A stretch of 64,000 nt of DNA, from assembly GCF_932276165.1 (NCBI RefSeq), contig NC_064005.1:1550001-1614000 (forward strand), written 5' to 3'. The position numbers and the translations under genes are program-made. Shown piece by piece: positions 22,401 to 31,283 of this stretch. Origin of the DNA: Plutella xylostella. Lineage: Eukaryota > Arthropoda > Insecta > Lepidoptera > Plutellidae. The notes under the pieces were generated by a model, which saw only the letters and a list, made by a program, of their open reading frames with translations, was not told where the DNA came from and searched no databases. The stretch's first letter is position 1; every line of letters begins with the position of its first letter.

Positions 22401-22621
22401 CAGATGAAAAGATCACCTTTCTCGTAGCACGTTAATTGACCTGTTAGTTATACATAGGGAGGCAGGATATAATACTCATAAACACTTAGCTAATAGAGGT
22501 TTTCCTTCCTCAGGTACAATCCTCGCCGCTGCTGCCCCAACTCCACGTGTCGGACCGCTCCCACCCCCCAAAGGGGAAGAAGCTGGAGGGCGACACGCGG
22601 GGGCACCTCCCCACCATCTGA
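7418..22621 (+). CDS. CDKL1: Cyclin-dependent kinase-like protein (CDKL1/4 type), eight canonical coding exons
   Basis: Exons: 7418-7585, 8000-8119, 9113-9278, 19623-19730, 20113-20255, 21286-21381, 22025-22156, 22514-22621. All junctions are GT-AG and phases agree, giving 346 residues; human CDKL1 is about 357. Kinase landmarks in order: glycine loop GEGSYG, lysine in VAVKK, the IRKIALREIRML helix typical of CDKLs, VFEYCDHTVLHEL, catalytic HRDVKPEN, DFGFAR, the MAPK-like TDY of YTDYVATRWYRAPE, then VDVWAIGCVFAELL and LYLIRKTLGD. CDKL1/4 kinases act at cilia and flagella in other animals. The C-terminal tail after the kinase domain is short and basic, ending HLPTI. Intron 3 is 10.3 kb and loaded with transposons. 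Four introns show duplicated splice-junction sequence, reported separately. Exons are GC-rich and introns AT-rich. An upstream exon at 5233-5369 may extend the N terminus. Choosing CDKL1 over CDKL4 is uncertain. Confidence 0.92.
7767..7812. repeat. Short near-perfect hairpin in kinase intron
   Basis: AGATCGGTCATCTGTCCC is followed after a 10-base loop by its inverted partner (16 of 18 pairs). No element boundary or duplication of flanks is clear. Confidence 0.5.
8117..8187 (+). repeat. Duplicated 5' splice site of kinase exon 2
   Basis: The real junction GCA|GTGAGTACC at 8117-8127 recurs as GCAGTGAGTACC at 8173-8184, 56 bp downstream. It is preceded by GAACCTGATGGAGGTGTTGAACC, a diverged copy of exon bases near 8023-8043 (that phrase is split here only by mismatches). 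Using the second donor would read into TGA within ten codons, so it behaves as a decoy or poison site. Confidence 0.75.
9057..9121 (+). repeat. Tandem duplication of the acceptor of kinase exon 3
   Basis: Two 32-bp units lie back to back: GGTCTAACC..CTCC..AAGGGCTGCC (9057-9088) and GGTCTAACC..CTCC..CAGGGCTGCC (9089-9121). The second AG (9111-9112) gives the correct frame GCPELLSKQ. The first (9080-9081) would shift frame by 31 bases. Confidence 0.8.
9531..9649. mobile_element. Fold-back element with perfect 36-bp arms (family FB-1, copy A)
   Basis: The left arm at 9531-9566 begins AAGGCCTCTACACACCAAAG and the right arm at 9614-9649 is its exact reverse complement. The 47-bp interior is itself GC-rich and made of CCGGCGG pieces. 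There is no coding capacity. It shares the TCTACACACCAAA core with the element at 10931-11103. Confidence 0.85.
10660..10739. mobile_element. 80-bp inverted-repeat element
   Basis: The ends CTATAGGCCGATAACC and GGTTATCGGCCCCTATAG pair with two extra bases on the right. It is non-coding and MITE-like, in the long kinase intron. Confidence 0.6.
10856..10930. mobile_element. 75-bp Tc1-related miniature element
   Basis: The left end CACTCGCGAGCAATGAAAA and the right end TTTTCATTGCTCCTGAGCA are inverted with three mismatches, flanked by TA on both sides. The outer 12 bases equal the ends of the full Tc1-type transposon at 46200-47846, so it could be mobilised by such a transposase. It abuts the next fold-back element. 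Confidence 0.7.
10931..11103. mobile_element. Fold-back element with perfect 30-bp arms (family FB-1, copy B)
   Basis: The arms at 10931-10960 (TAAAGGAGTCTACACACCAA..) and 11074-11103 are exact reverse complements. The interior is GC-rich with GTCGGCGG pieces. Compared with copy A at 9531 the arm sequence differs at several places, yet the two arms agree perfectly within each copy. Confidence 0.85.
11104..13429. other. Intronic AT-rich stretch
   Basis: Kinase intron 3. I find no exon, RNA gene or bounded element here, only low-complexity ATATATTTATA runs near 12585-12680 and common 'taggtac' phrases. Confidence 0.45.
13430..13634 (+). mobile_element. 3' end of a LINE with (TAAA)n tail
   Basis: The segment around 13495-13605, with 'ggttgactggtacaaaatgc' and 'gcattaagtccacc', ends in 'gaagaataaataaataaata'. 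I recognise this as a common lepidopteran non-LTR 3' terminus. No RT frame precedes it, so it is a severely 5'-truncated copy. Confidence 0.6.
13708..13935 (+). mobile_element. tRNA-headed SINE, family B (internally deleted copy)
   Basis: It begins like the intact copy at 52768 ('gagcggtggtaattcagtcg', degenerate A box). It loses the B-box region, then resumes at 'gtgaagaaaaacatcgtgag' and continues to the AATAGAATA tail. Confidence 0.65.
16770..17760 (-). pseudogene. Decayed Jockey-type reverse transcriptase
   Basis: Three overlapping minus-strand pieces in different frames read as successive RT parts. 17748-17416 has SFDRVWHAGLLYKL and a SFLDERCFYVLVEDADS-like segment. 17346-17149 has HLPEWLEKWCMVVNV. 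17109-16768 has FKTYMRFRINYAAPAYS and KRLHVQQNLTLRTIVGAEWY. Frameshifts and missing blocks, including the catalytic YADD, make it non-functional. It lies within the inner inverted-repeat element. Confidence 0.65.
18010..18420 (+). repeat. Diverged tandem array of GAACCAAA-type units
   Basis: About seven units spaced 55-75 bp share GARCCAAA-(G/C)AGTC-(T/C)-(A/T)T. The clearest are at 18012, 18083, 18266 and 18330. They lie just inside the right terminal repeat of the 15458-18690 element. Confidence 0.55.
18948..18978 (+). repeat. GCGGAGCGAA-type short tandem repeat
   Basis: A run of 'gcggagcgcagcgaagcgga' style pentamers, a simple-sequence type I know from lepidopteran genomes. It is unrelated to coding. 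Confidence 0.6.
19559..19622 (+). repeat. 17-bp minisatellite running into the acceptor of kinase exon 4
   Basis: Three units GGACCTAGTTGACATCT, GGACCTAGTTGACTGCT and GGACCTAGTTAACTTAT are followed by GGACTTGTTACAG. The last is a trimmed unit whose end is the functional AG at 19621-19622. The acceptor itself looks derived from, or converted by, the repeat. Confidence 0.7.
19795..19915 (+). mobile_element. Fragment of tRNA-SINE family B
   Basis: 'tggtgggaaatggttccatc' with 'taggaaggcagttta' and the AGATAATAGGATA-like tail match the 3' half of the intact SINE at 52768-53099. The head is missing. Confidence 0.5.
21600..22035 (+). repeat. About 70-bp tandem array of the exon 7 acceptor
   Basis: The true junction AACATTCCAG|AAGTGCCTGGAC at 22025 is preceded by earlier copies ending in AG at 21609, 21684, 21754, 21885 and 21954. 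A decayed unit near 21822 fills the double gap, so spacing is 63-75 bp throughout. Each unit also repeats 'cctctaatactctgt'. This counts as exon 7 of the eight canonical coding exons (exon 8 if the 5233 exon is included). Decoy use, for example at 21955, soon meets TAA. Confidence 0.85.
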
Positions 22622-23003
22622 CTAGCGCCGCCGCGGCTGCGGTAGCCGAACTAATGTACATTATGAATATACTGCTCTGATTCTCCTGGTGTTTTGTGTT
22701 TTATTTATGTAGCCTTTGCTGATAAAAAAAAAGTTCAGACACAGGCTAATTATGAAGCAGTACTGTTACAATACTGCTTGTGGTTGTTTTAGGCTGTGGA
22801 AAGGAAAAACTACTAACCAGTCTGAAACCTCACACCAGTGGTTTTGCTTTGCTGATGATCAGTGTAAGATGTTGGGAAGCCACTGCTAGGTTAGGAAGAG
22901 TTTCTATTATCTTATAAGTACAGGGCAATATGGATGTACATTGTGCCCAACATACATGAATAAGGAACAGGTGGTATGACACACTGGTACATTACTTACC
23001 ATG
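22622..23003 (+). other. Kinase 3' untranslated/intergenic stretch
   Basis: No reading frame of note. A variant polyadenylation hexamer AATATA lies near 22666, about 45 bases after the stop. I see no perfect AATAAA until well downstream. Confidence 0.35.
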
Positions 23004-23069
23004 TACAGTAAGGTGCAGAAAAAATTGTTACTGTGAGAGGGGGGTCAGGTTTCTCTGCACCTGACCGTA
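23004..23069. mobile_element. 66-bp miniature element, family M-1
   Basis: The ends TACAGTAAGGTGCAGA and TCTGCACCTGACCGTA pair with a few mismatches. A second copy at 41550-41634 has the same ends and the same GGGGTCAGGTTT interior. The TA-initiated termini suggest Tc1/mariner-type mobilisation. Confidence 0.6.
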
Positions 23070-23071
23070 CA

Positions 23072-23205
23072 TACAGTCAGCTGCATAAGTAGCTATACAC
23101 TTTTGTACCTTGTCAAAATACATATAAAACAAAACGTCAATGTTTGAATGAATGAATAGTGAGTTTGAGAAGGTTCAAAAGAGTATACTTATGCAGCTGA
23201 CCATA
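23072..23205. mobile_element. 134-bp miniature element, family M-2
   Basis: TACAGTCAGCTGCATAAGTA at the left is mirrored by ATACTTATGCAGCTGACCATA (written as the right end, one base beyond the core). The interior is AT-rich and non-coding. It abuts the M-1 element, and both begin TAC-GTCAG-TGCA, so the families may share a mobiliser. Confidence 0.65.
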
Positions 23206-23499
23206 TTATGTCATGATGCTCCTTTTCTGCGTGACAATTATAATCATAAAACTATTATTACTCTAAGATAAAAATATCTAAGAAAAGACTAGGAAAGTTG
23301 AAGGGCCAATTTCTTTAGTATAGTTATTATTATGACTACTTCTCCCAATTTGAAACATAGTTCCTACTTAACCCCTAAGCGGCTATAGGGTATATGGATC
23401 CCACCTTGTTTTAAACTGTTAAGGGTAAGAAAATCAATGAAATAATTTCATAGATGGCTATGGGGCTGTTTAAGGGTTAATAGCAAATAATAAAATATG

Positions 23500-23850
23500 T
23501 GTCGGCGAAGGTGAGGGGTTCGGCAGTAGCTCTCCATCTCCATCAGACATAGTGGGCGTGCAGTGGGATCCGGGCTTGATGGAAACACTCTTGGCAGCAA
23601 TAACTTGGTATTTATTAAGTAGGTACACTTTACAGATCACAACACAGAACTAAGACACGAAACGTAGGGTACAGGTCGATAGCGCTCGGCGGTTGGAAGG
23701 CAAGTGAGGGAGCGCGCCGCTCTGCTCCCACCTGCTGCCACGCGCCCCACCATAGACGCTGTAGAGCGCCGCCAGGCGGCGCTGCTGCGCTTCGTATCCG
23801 GGCGAGTCAGCGGTGTCAGTATCATGACTGTAATCATGACTTCACCGACA
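23500..23850. mobile_element. Solo LTR
   Basis: 351 bp beginning TGTCGGCGAAG and ending CTTCACCGACA, an imperfect inverted terminus of the TG...CA type. It is flanked directly by TATG on both sides (23496-23499 and 23851-23854). Size, termini and 4-bp duplication are those of a solo LTR left by recombination of a retrotransposon. No internal region or second LTR is nearby. Confidence 0.7.
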
Positions 23851-23909
23851 TATGTATATTATTAGTTTACTTTAATAAAGTTTCTGTTAAAAATAACTAA
23901 AATAAGTAT

Positions 23910-23915
23910 TTTATT
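23910..23915 (-). terminator. Polyadenylation signal of the small minus-strand gene
   Basis: AATAAA on the minus strand, about 100 bases after the stop at 24013. Confidence 0.5.
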
Positions 23916-24012
23916 TATCTCTAATTTAAATATGAGGATGAATGAATAAATCCCATCTTATTACATATTTACAAACGACATACTTCCTTGCAGTGAGTTC
24001 AGTTCATAAAAC

Positions 24013-24503
24013 TTATTTCTTCATTGTTTCAACTTTTGCTGTATCTTTGTTGAAGAAGTCATTAATATACTGAAACAAAACATTAGATTAGTACCTCATT
24101 AGTGCCTACATAGTGTGGATTTATACTGGATTATCATACACTGTGAGTGACAAAGCCGATATGCTACCCCTTTTTATTATAGTTGGTATGAGAGCTCATA
24201 AATGACAAGCTATTGCATCAGTGCAGGTAACATTAACATCAAACATGTAGTACCTAAAGGTTAACCTATAAAAATATACTCAATATATAAGGCAACTATG
24301 AATTGGGGGCTAAGCTGTAACACCTGCAGCATAAGTGGGGCTGTGATATCTTCTACCTTTAGAATAGGCAATTGACTCCTTTGCTCCGGTTTGACTAATT
24401 CGTCCATTTGCTGTAATCTGTACCACGCATAGTGCCCTCCAAGTATAGTCGGCACCATGATTATAGCCACCAGGTTCTTAGAAACAAAGCTTTTCGCTTG
24501 CAT
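24013..24503 (-). CDS. Small single-pass membrane protein, two exons, 67 residues
   Basis: Exon 1 runs 24503-24357 (ATG to AAG|GTAGAAG) and exon 2 runs 24069-24013 (acceptor TTTCAG|TATATT to TAA). Both are phase 0, so the frame is continuous. The protein starts MQAKSFVSKNLVAIIMVP, with a hydrophobic stretch around residues 10-27, then charged LQQMDELVKPEQ, LPILKYINDFFNKD and a lysine-rich end. Size and layout (basic N terminus, one membrane span, short charged tail) are those of mitochondrial inner-membrane microproteins. There is a loose resemblance to CEBPZOS-type proteins (G-Y ... PIL-Y ... K spacing). I treat that as a hint only. It is divergent from the TatD gene, about 930 bp between start codons. 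Confidence 0.65.
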
Positions 24504-25435
24504 GCTTGCTAGTTTAATTAAAATATGTAGAATATACTATTTATTACGTATTTGTTTTGAAATTAATCTTAAATTGTCAATGTCAGCCGATGGCCTGAGA
24601 TGACAGATTACGTAACAATAAAATTAAAAAGACAGCAAACCCATGGAATGTGCACGCGTATGTGGGTTACTGAAAATAGTCGCATATTACTGGCTTGTTC
24701 TTAAACCGATCAATCAAATAGAGTGAAGTTATTAATTATACAATCTAAGCTGAATAATCATTTGAAATAATATTCAGTTGAATTTTTAATTGATAAAATT
24801 AATCTTAAATCCTTCCTGTTTCAATGATTTGCGAAATGAGTGATTATTTCCTGAATGAAGAAAAGTAAACGAACTTAAAAGATTAGGTATTTGAACGTCA
24901 TGTAGACTACGTTTCGTTATAATGTATTAACTCATCTTATTTAATTTTTTATTGTATTTAGATTTGGACCTTTTTTATGATTCACCTTTTTCCATCCTTT
25001 TTCTTTTCTTGAGAGCATCCTTCACTTATCTTTTCGGTATGTACCTAAATACTAAAAAATAGAAGTGGAAAATGTTAGGTTCTTGAATCTATAAGAATAC
25101 GGAACGTAAATTTAGGTATGTTTTTATTGCCGCGTGCATGTTATTGCTTATTTCCACCAATCATACAAGACTACAAGAACGTCAAACTTATGTCAAAGTT
25201 TATTTTTGTAACTGGCAAAAGAAAACAACTGCTTCAAAAACATGGTGGCAGGACAGTGAATCGGGTGAACATTTTTACTAGTCATAATTAATTACGAAGC
25301 TTATTTAGCAGGAGTGTTTAAAACAATTTGTAAGTACAATTCCATCTACTGTAACTTGCTGACGATAGAAAAGTGTTATAACAACACCGTACCTTTCAGG
25401 TAAACACCGATTTAATAAGCTTCAACAAAATAAGG
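24504..25435. promoter_or_regulatory. Divergent intergenic region (small membrane protein / TatD)
   Basis: This region separates two genes transcribed away from each other. No repeats or other genes are visible. The sequence is AT-rich with no certain core elements. Promoter assignment is by position. Confidence 0.35.
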
Positions 25436-28400
25436 ATGACGTCTGAAGAAACACAAATTTCTGAAAACCTGAAAGGCTGTTACGAAAATCTTATTGTAAT
25501 CGACATCGGCGCAAACCTCACGAACAAGAAATACAGCCGTGATCTCGACTCCGTGGTGCAGAGGGCAAAAGATGCAGGTAACTACTACAACCACTTGTTG
25601 CTGTGAAAAAAATCAGGACAAATGTAAAAAATTGCGTGCATCGGTGCACTGAATCCGTAATGTTCACGTTACGTATGTGATATATGTTAGTAATGTCGAG
25701 TATAATTGCTTTTGTATGTAAATATTGATACTTTCATTTTTAGAGATCCAATTCAACTGTATTTTTTGCTGTTTACCAAACCAATGTGTTTTTTATGGAA
25801 CTGCTGCATCACTTAGCTCTTTCATGATGAATTTTAAAAGATTAGAGATCCATTAGTTATTATAGAATATAACACTTCAGGAACTGTTTATTTTATTCAT
25901 CCTTAAACTTTCAAAGCTATTAGAGTTATAAATAAAACTTCCGAAGACAGTAACCAAACAAGATTAATCTCTCTAATACTGTAAAATTTTCAGGTGTCCA
26001 AAAAATCATGGTCACAGGAACATCAGTGAAGAACAGTAAGGAGGCTCTGCGGCTCACGAGGCTCTATCCCGGGACTATCTACTCCACGGCTGGTCAGTTC
26101 ACATACATTCTTGATTGCACCAATTGACTTCAATTGGCTGCATTGTATGTTTCATGTCGCAATCAAGATAACCTTAGGAAGGTTATTGAATCGTTGGAAT
26201 GCTGGTGTGAAGCATATTTTATTTTGAATGATCCAATTCATAAGTATGTATGAATGTTCACTTATAGGCATTGATCTTCTAAAGCGGGATTAGGGTTTGT
26301 TACTGTCAGAGACATTTAGTTACTGTGCTGGTAGCTGAATAGCAAAACTGCTTAGACAGGATGAGCCATACACATTAAAAGTACAGTTGATCGATACATA
26401 TTAAGTATATCCTCAGGGTCTCTTTTGTGTAGCTCCAATTTTAAACACGAAGACAGTGTACTCTTCAGTCATTTCAAGTCATTATTATTATCATACTTTA
26501 ATATTAAACATAATCTTCATCCACCAGGAGTGCACCCTCACGATGCCAAGTCAATGGTGGAAGAGGATATGTGGGTGGAGTTACAAGATATCGCCAGCGC
26601 GCCGGAGTGTGTGGCCATAGGGGAGTGCGGCCTCAACTACAGCAAGGACTTCTCGGAGCCTCACGTGCAGCGGGACGTGTTTAAACGACAGGTGAGTGAT
26701 AGGCCTTAAAAAGTTTTCCCATGCGAATTCCGGGATAAAAAGTAGCCAATGTTCTTTCCCAGGGTCTACACCAAATGTATACCAAATTTCATTCAAATCC
26801 GTTCTGTAGTTTTGGCGTGAAAGTATAACAGACAGACAGACAGACACAGTTACTTTCACATTTATAATATTAGCCAGGATTTGGGAAGGCATCTACAGAG
26901 CTCTTTTGAAAAATTTGTAGGAGCTTTGCCAAATTGTAATGGTGGTTTATAATGACAATACTTACATTCAAGTAACTTCTTTTAACCTAGCTAAAATAAG
27001 CCAAAATATTTTAGCCCAACTAAGTTGCATACCAACTTGTTCTTAAAATTTTATACAGCTTCAAAGTGTGATTCTGCAACATAATAATAAACAGCAATGA
27101 TTCATGCTGCATCCATTTCATACAAACTTGTTAATCTGTAGCACACCTTGTAAGTATTCTTGATGGATAATAACCGGATGTTATTCTCAGTTCTCTCACA
27201 GTGATTGATAACAAACTAATGGTGTAAACATCATAGAAAAATAATTAAACGTAATTATAGTCATTATAATGTGTAGAGAAACTTATGTATAGTTGAGCTA
27301 TTGTTCCATGTTTGTAAAACATGTTTGGATGAGTTCACAGGAATTATAACAAATGTGAAAATGGAATTTAAACATATCTTTCTCTTATGTTCCTTGAAAT
27401 AATCTTTTCTCATTAAGTTTGCATTGACAAATACCTTACCTCCATTGTTATCTTATGAGTTAAATGGCTTTCTTTGTCATTTAATGTTAATTAACTAAAA
27501 GAAGGCCTATTGATTATGTCAAGGAAAACGACTACGTTTTATGTTGGTTAGTTTTACAATACGTTCGATACCAAACACCAGTACATATAATTTTATGCAC
27601 AATGCACAAACATAAAAAATATTCGGATTCGTATTATGAATATTTAGACACCTTTTCTCCTAATACTCTTTCCTATTAGTGGAATCTTCCCTTTCCAGTG
27701 ATGCAACGGCAGTCATTTTCGTCTTGATTATTTATTTGCCTGTGTTATAATAAGAAGTTAAAACATTTGCCAATATTAACCTCTCCCTCTCCCATCCACA
27801 GATAGAAATCGCGTGCGACCTCCGCAAACCGATCATCGTTCACGAAAAAGACGCACAAGACGACGTTTTGAAAATCCTCGACGAATACAGCGCCCGTCTC
27901 CCTCCAATAGTCATCCATTCCTTCACGGGAACGGTAGAACAAGGGCTCAAATACATAGAGAAAGGGTTTTATATTGGCATCACTGGGTTCATATGCAAGG
28001 ATAAGTCGGATGGCGGTATCCGGAGGTTACTGTCGGAGAGAATGCTTCCGATGGACCAGCTGTTGGTGGAGACAGACTCGCCGTTTATGTACCCTAATAT
28101 GAGAGCGTCTAAGCTGCCGGTGCATGTGAAGGATTCGTTGACGGAAAGGTGAGCATTGGGGATTTTAATCGCCTCTGTTTTATTGCGTGGTTTATTTTTT
28201 TACAATATGTAGAGTCCAAGTTGCTTATAAAAAGATGTGATTACCTTTTATGACTTAGAAACCGTTTTTTTTAACATACAGCATTACTTCTTATTTTCTT
28301 GGACTGAGATCAATAGAAGGACTATATAGGTGATGCAACATCAAGAAAAACCTAAGAATATGGAATTTTGAACGCAAAATCTGATCCCAGATTTTGAGCA

Positions 28401-28742
28401 AATTTATAAAAGTGTCAATATCTCGAAAACTATCGAATTTTTACAGGTCATATTTCGATATTCTGGCCACTCATGAGCTGGTCTATTGGCCCTTGGAGGC
28501 ATGACGTTGACTTTTAGGACACTCTGTATAGAAGGCGTAACTTAATCCTTATTAATTTTATCGTTATTTCCATCCCCAGATCCATGCTATTCGTGAACCG
28601 CTACTGCACGTTCCAGCGCAACGAGCCGTGCGCGCTGCCCGCCGTGGTGGAGCTGGTGGCCGGGCTGGCGGCGCGCCGGCCCGAGGACGTGGCGCTAGCC
28701 ACCGCCTTCAACGCGCTCAAGCTGTTCGGACTCAGCCAGTGA
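25436..28742 (+). CDS. TatD: TatD-family metal-dependent deoxyribonuclease
   Basis: Exons: 25436-25577, 25994-26092, 26528-26691, 27802-28148, 28580-28742. All GT-AG junctions and phases fit, giving 304 residues. Family signatures: VIDIGANLTN near the N terminus (where TatD proteins carry their first metal ligands), STAGVHPHDAKS, VAIGECGLNYSKDF (catalytic/metal glutamate), IIVHEKDAQ (histidine ligand), VIHSFTG (histidine), YIGITGFICKD and LLVETDSPF (aspartate ligand). The wording is closer to bacterial TatD than to human TATDN1 in places such as AGVHPHD and GITGF. The family acts as a 3'-5' exonuclease or DNase on damaged or apoptotic DNA. The last exon is strikingly GC-rich. A fold-back element begins 27 bp after the stop. 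Confidence 0.92.
26703..26882 (+). mobile_element. LINE/SINE 3' tail with GACAGA repeat (copy 1)
   Basis: 'ccgggataaaaagtagcc', 'taccaaatttcattcaaatc', 'gttttggcgtgaaag', a (CAGA)n run and 'ttataatattagc' in order. This is a widespread lepidopteran repeat end. It starts immediately after the exon 3 donor of the TatD gene. Copies occur at 38690-38883 (diverged) and at 63758-64000. Confidence 0.7.
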
Positions 28743-28768
28743 CCAGTTGGTAGTTGGGCAGTTAGGCC

Positions 28769-28900
28769 CTTCTCCCACTACGCGACTCTCAAGCGACACG
28801 AGTGCGCCGCAACGCATGATCGCCTATAAAAACGGGTCTTCGATGCGTCGTTGACTCGTCTAAGCGACCAAGAGAGTTGAGAGTCGCGTAGTGGGAGAAG
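28769..28900. mobile_element. Fold-back element with perfect 24-bp arms
   Basis: CTTCTCCCACTACGCGACTC at 28769 onward (24 bases in all) pairs exactly with 28877-28900. Interior pieces also pair loosely (CGACACGAGT with ACTCGTCTAAGCG). It lies in the TatD 3' untranslated region, so a transcript would fold into a long hairpin. Confidence 0.75.
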
Positions 28901-31270
28901 AGGCTTACGAACGAGCTTGGAGGTTAGAACAGTGAAGAAGGAGGTTGGAAGAGGTTTGAGGTTTGAAGACTTTTTGGTTCGACATAATATTTTTTTGCAA
29001 ATTTATACTCTTTGTAAGCGTACCAGTTAAAAAGTTATGAAGTGTCGACCTTGGAGTTTAACGTTTGAGGTTTGTCGCCTTTTTAGTTAGATAGAAACTT
29101 TTTCTTGCGAATACTCTTTGGAAGCGTACCGGTTTAAAATTTATGAACCTCCGACCTCTTTTTGTCGCCTTTTTGGTTTAAATATTTTTTTGCTCTTTGG
29201 AAGCGTACCAGTTAAAAAGTTATGAAGCGTTGACCTCTTTTGTTTTTCTTTTACTGCAGAGTTTTGGCAGCTATATTTATTCAATTTGATTCGCATTATT
29301 TATACCCGTTTTATTGGGTTTTTTGCTTTGGGGATTTCACGTTCGTAGAAAGCTTTCGCCTTGTGCCTTTGACGATTACAATAGGATTAAATTAATTATA
29401 TGACGATTCGAATTGTTTAAACGATGAAATGAATTAAATAGACATAGGAAAGATGTCGACAAGAATAGGGATATTAAGAATGAAATTGTGGTATTTCTTC
29501 ATACGTCATCCATGAAATAAATAAATATAACTGATAAATCTAAGGAGATAATTTACATGTCTAGAACTGATTTGAATACTCGATAGAATTTGATTTATTT
29601 TGTGCATTTTCTAAATGTGTTCTTTACAACGACCACTGAGGTGGATTCAACGAAAGAATTTAATTTTAATTGCAATATGAGGCTGTTTGAGTTCATCCAT
29701 AAATTTTGTTCTTGCCATCGTCACTAATAATAACTAAAATCATAATTTAATTGACTCTCTACATATTTTGTGCTGTGTATGTGAAATTTTGATGGATAAT
29801 TAATTAATAATGGGAAAACATTACAGTAGCACATGTATAACAATCGAATTAAATGAAACACTATTCATTTCATGCAAAGCAAGCCATGTTGTTATGGCGT
29901 CGTCGAAATGTCATTGATCATTTGAATATTGTAATTTTTGTGTGTGTCTATATTTTTGTATAATTTTGTTTAGTTAAGTCTCCTGCACGGGCCCTAGTGA
30001 AACTACATATCTGTAAAATATCTTGGCAATAGACAAATAGTTCATCTTTAGTCAGAAGTGATCTCACATCAGTGGTATATCCATTGGTTTGTTTAGTAAA
30101 AAGTGTAATATTTTTGTGTGGCCAAATATCCCCAGTTTAGAAATAGTAACGTCCAGTAACACTAGGCCATATTTATTATGTAACATGTTAATACAACGCG
30201 TGTTTTTGGACTTTATTTCTAAACGTATGCCATTAGTTTTTAAGAGGATAGTATGGCTTAAAGGCCCAGTGGCCAAGCCAAAACCCTTAAAAAAAAAAAA
30301 AAAAAAGAGGATAGTAGTGAATCTATTGCCATTGTATTTCCTTTCCTATGTCGCACGGTTTAGGTGTTATTTCGCTCTGCGCAGAGCGCTCTTGATCGAA
30401 TATAATTGTACATAATGATAAGAGAAGTGTCTATTATATGAATGTTATATAATTGATATATTTAATGTTAAATGCTGGTAGTCACAATAAATATCAAAGA
30501 CTGCAGTGTTGAGTGAAACTTGAAGTTACTTTTATCGCTATGTTTTTTAATGACTTTTACGTATTTAATCGTTTAATGTTAGAAGTATTGTTACTTGATT
30601 CCTTTATTTTTTGACAATTACTTTGTTTGAATGTACGTATTAAAGGTATATTATTATGTTAAGTTTTCTCGTTGGGCGCGTAATATTAGCCCAGCGAGTT
30701 GGTAATTAGGTGTAATTAAGTGCCTTCGACAAACGTCCTTTTGTGATACGATACTCTGTAAATTGTACAGAAATCTCTTTCAATATACAATTAAAACGAT
30801 AATTCTTGTTTTTATTTAAACCTTCCTCAAGAAATAGTAAATAAAACATTAGAATATATTCAGGTAATAGTAATTATGTATTTATATTTACATCATATTC
30901 ACAAGAATTTTTGGTTTCACCAAAATATACCACACGCACAGTAAGTACATACATACATACACAATTATGTAATAGGTTTTTTCGAAGACTGTTGACAGTC
31001 TTATACGAAAGTTATCAAATTCGTACCATCGATTAAAACAATGTATCTCAACATAAACAATATAACAAAAACAAACATGCTTCACGGAACAAAGGAAACA
31101 ACTGACCAATCATACGCCGCACTATCACTGTCTCAGCCAATCAGAGAAGGGATAACCAAACTGACAGCACACGTAATCACAGACGATCTTCATTACCCGT
31201 GGCGCCATCTATACTTAACAATTTGTCCTTTCTTTCTCAAATCAACACAATAATAAAACTCTTTTAAAAT
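28901..31270. other. 3' region of TatD and intergenic stretch
   Basis: AT-rich, with a locally repeated 'gaagcgtaccagttaaaaagttatgaa' idea around 28990-29230 (three diverged 85-95 bp units). An A18 run lies near 30290. A possible polyadenylation signal AATAAA occurs at 30486-30491. I see no gene. Confidence 0.4.
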
Positions 31271-31276
31271 TTTATT
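31271..31276 (-). terminator. PNPT1 polyadenylation signal
   Basis: AATAAA on the minus strand, eight bases after the PNPT1 stop codon (31284-31286). Confidence 0.6.
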
Positions 31277-31283
31277 CCTAACA

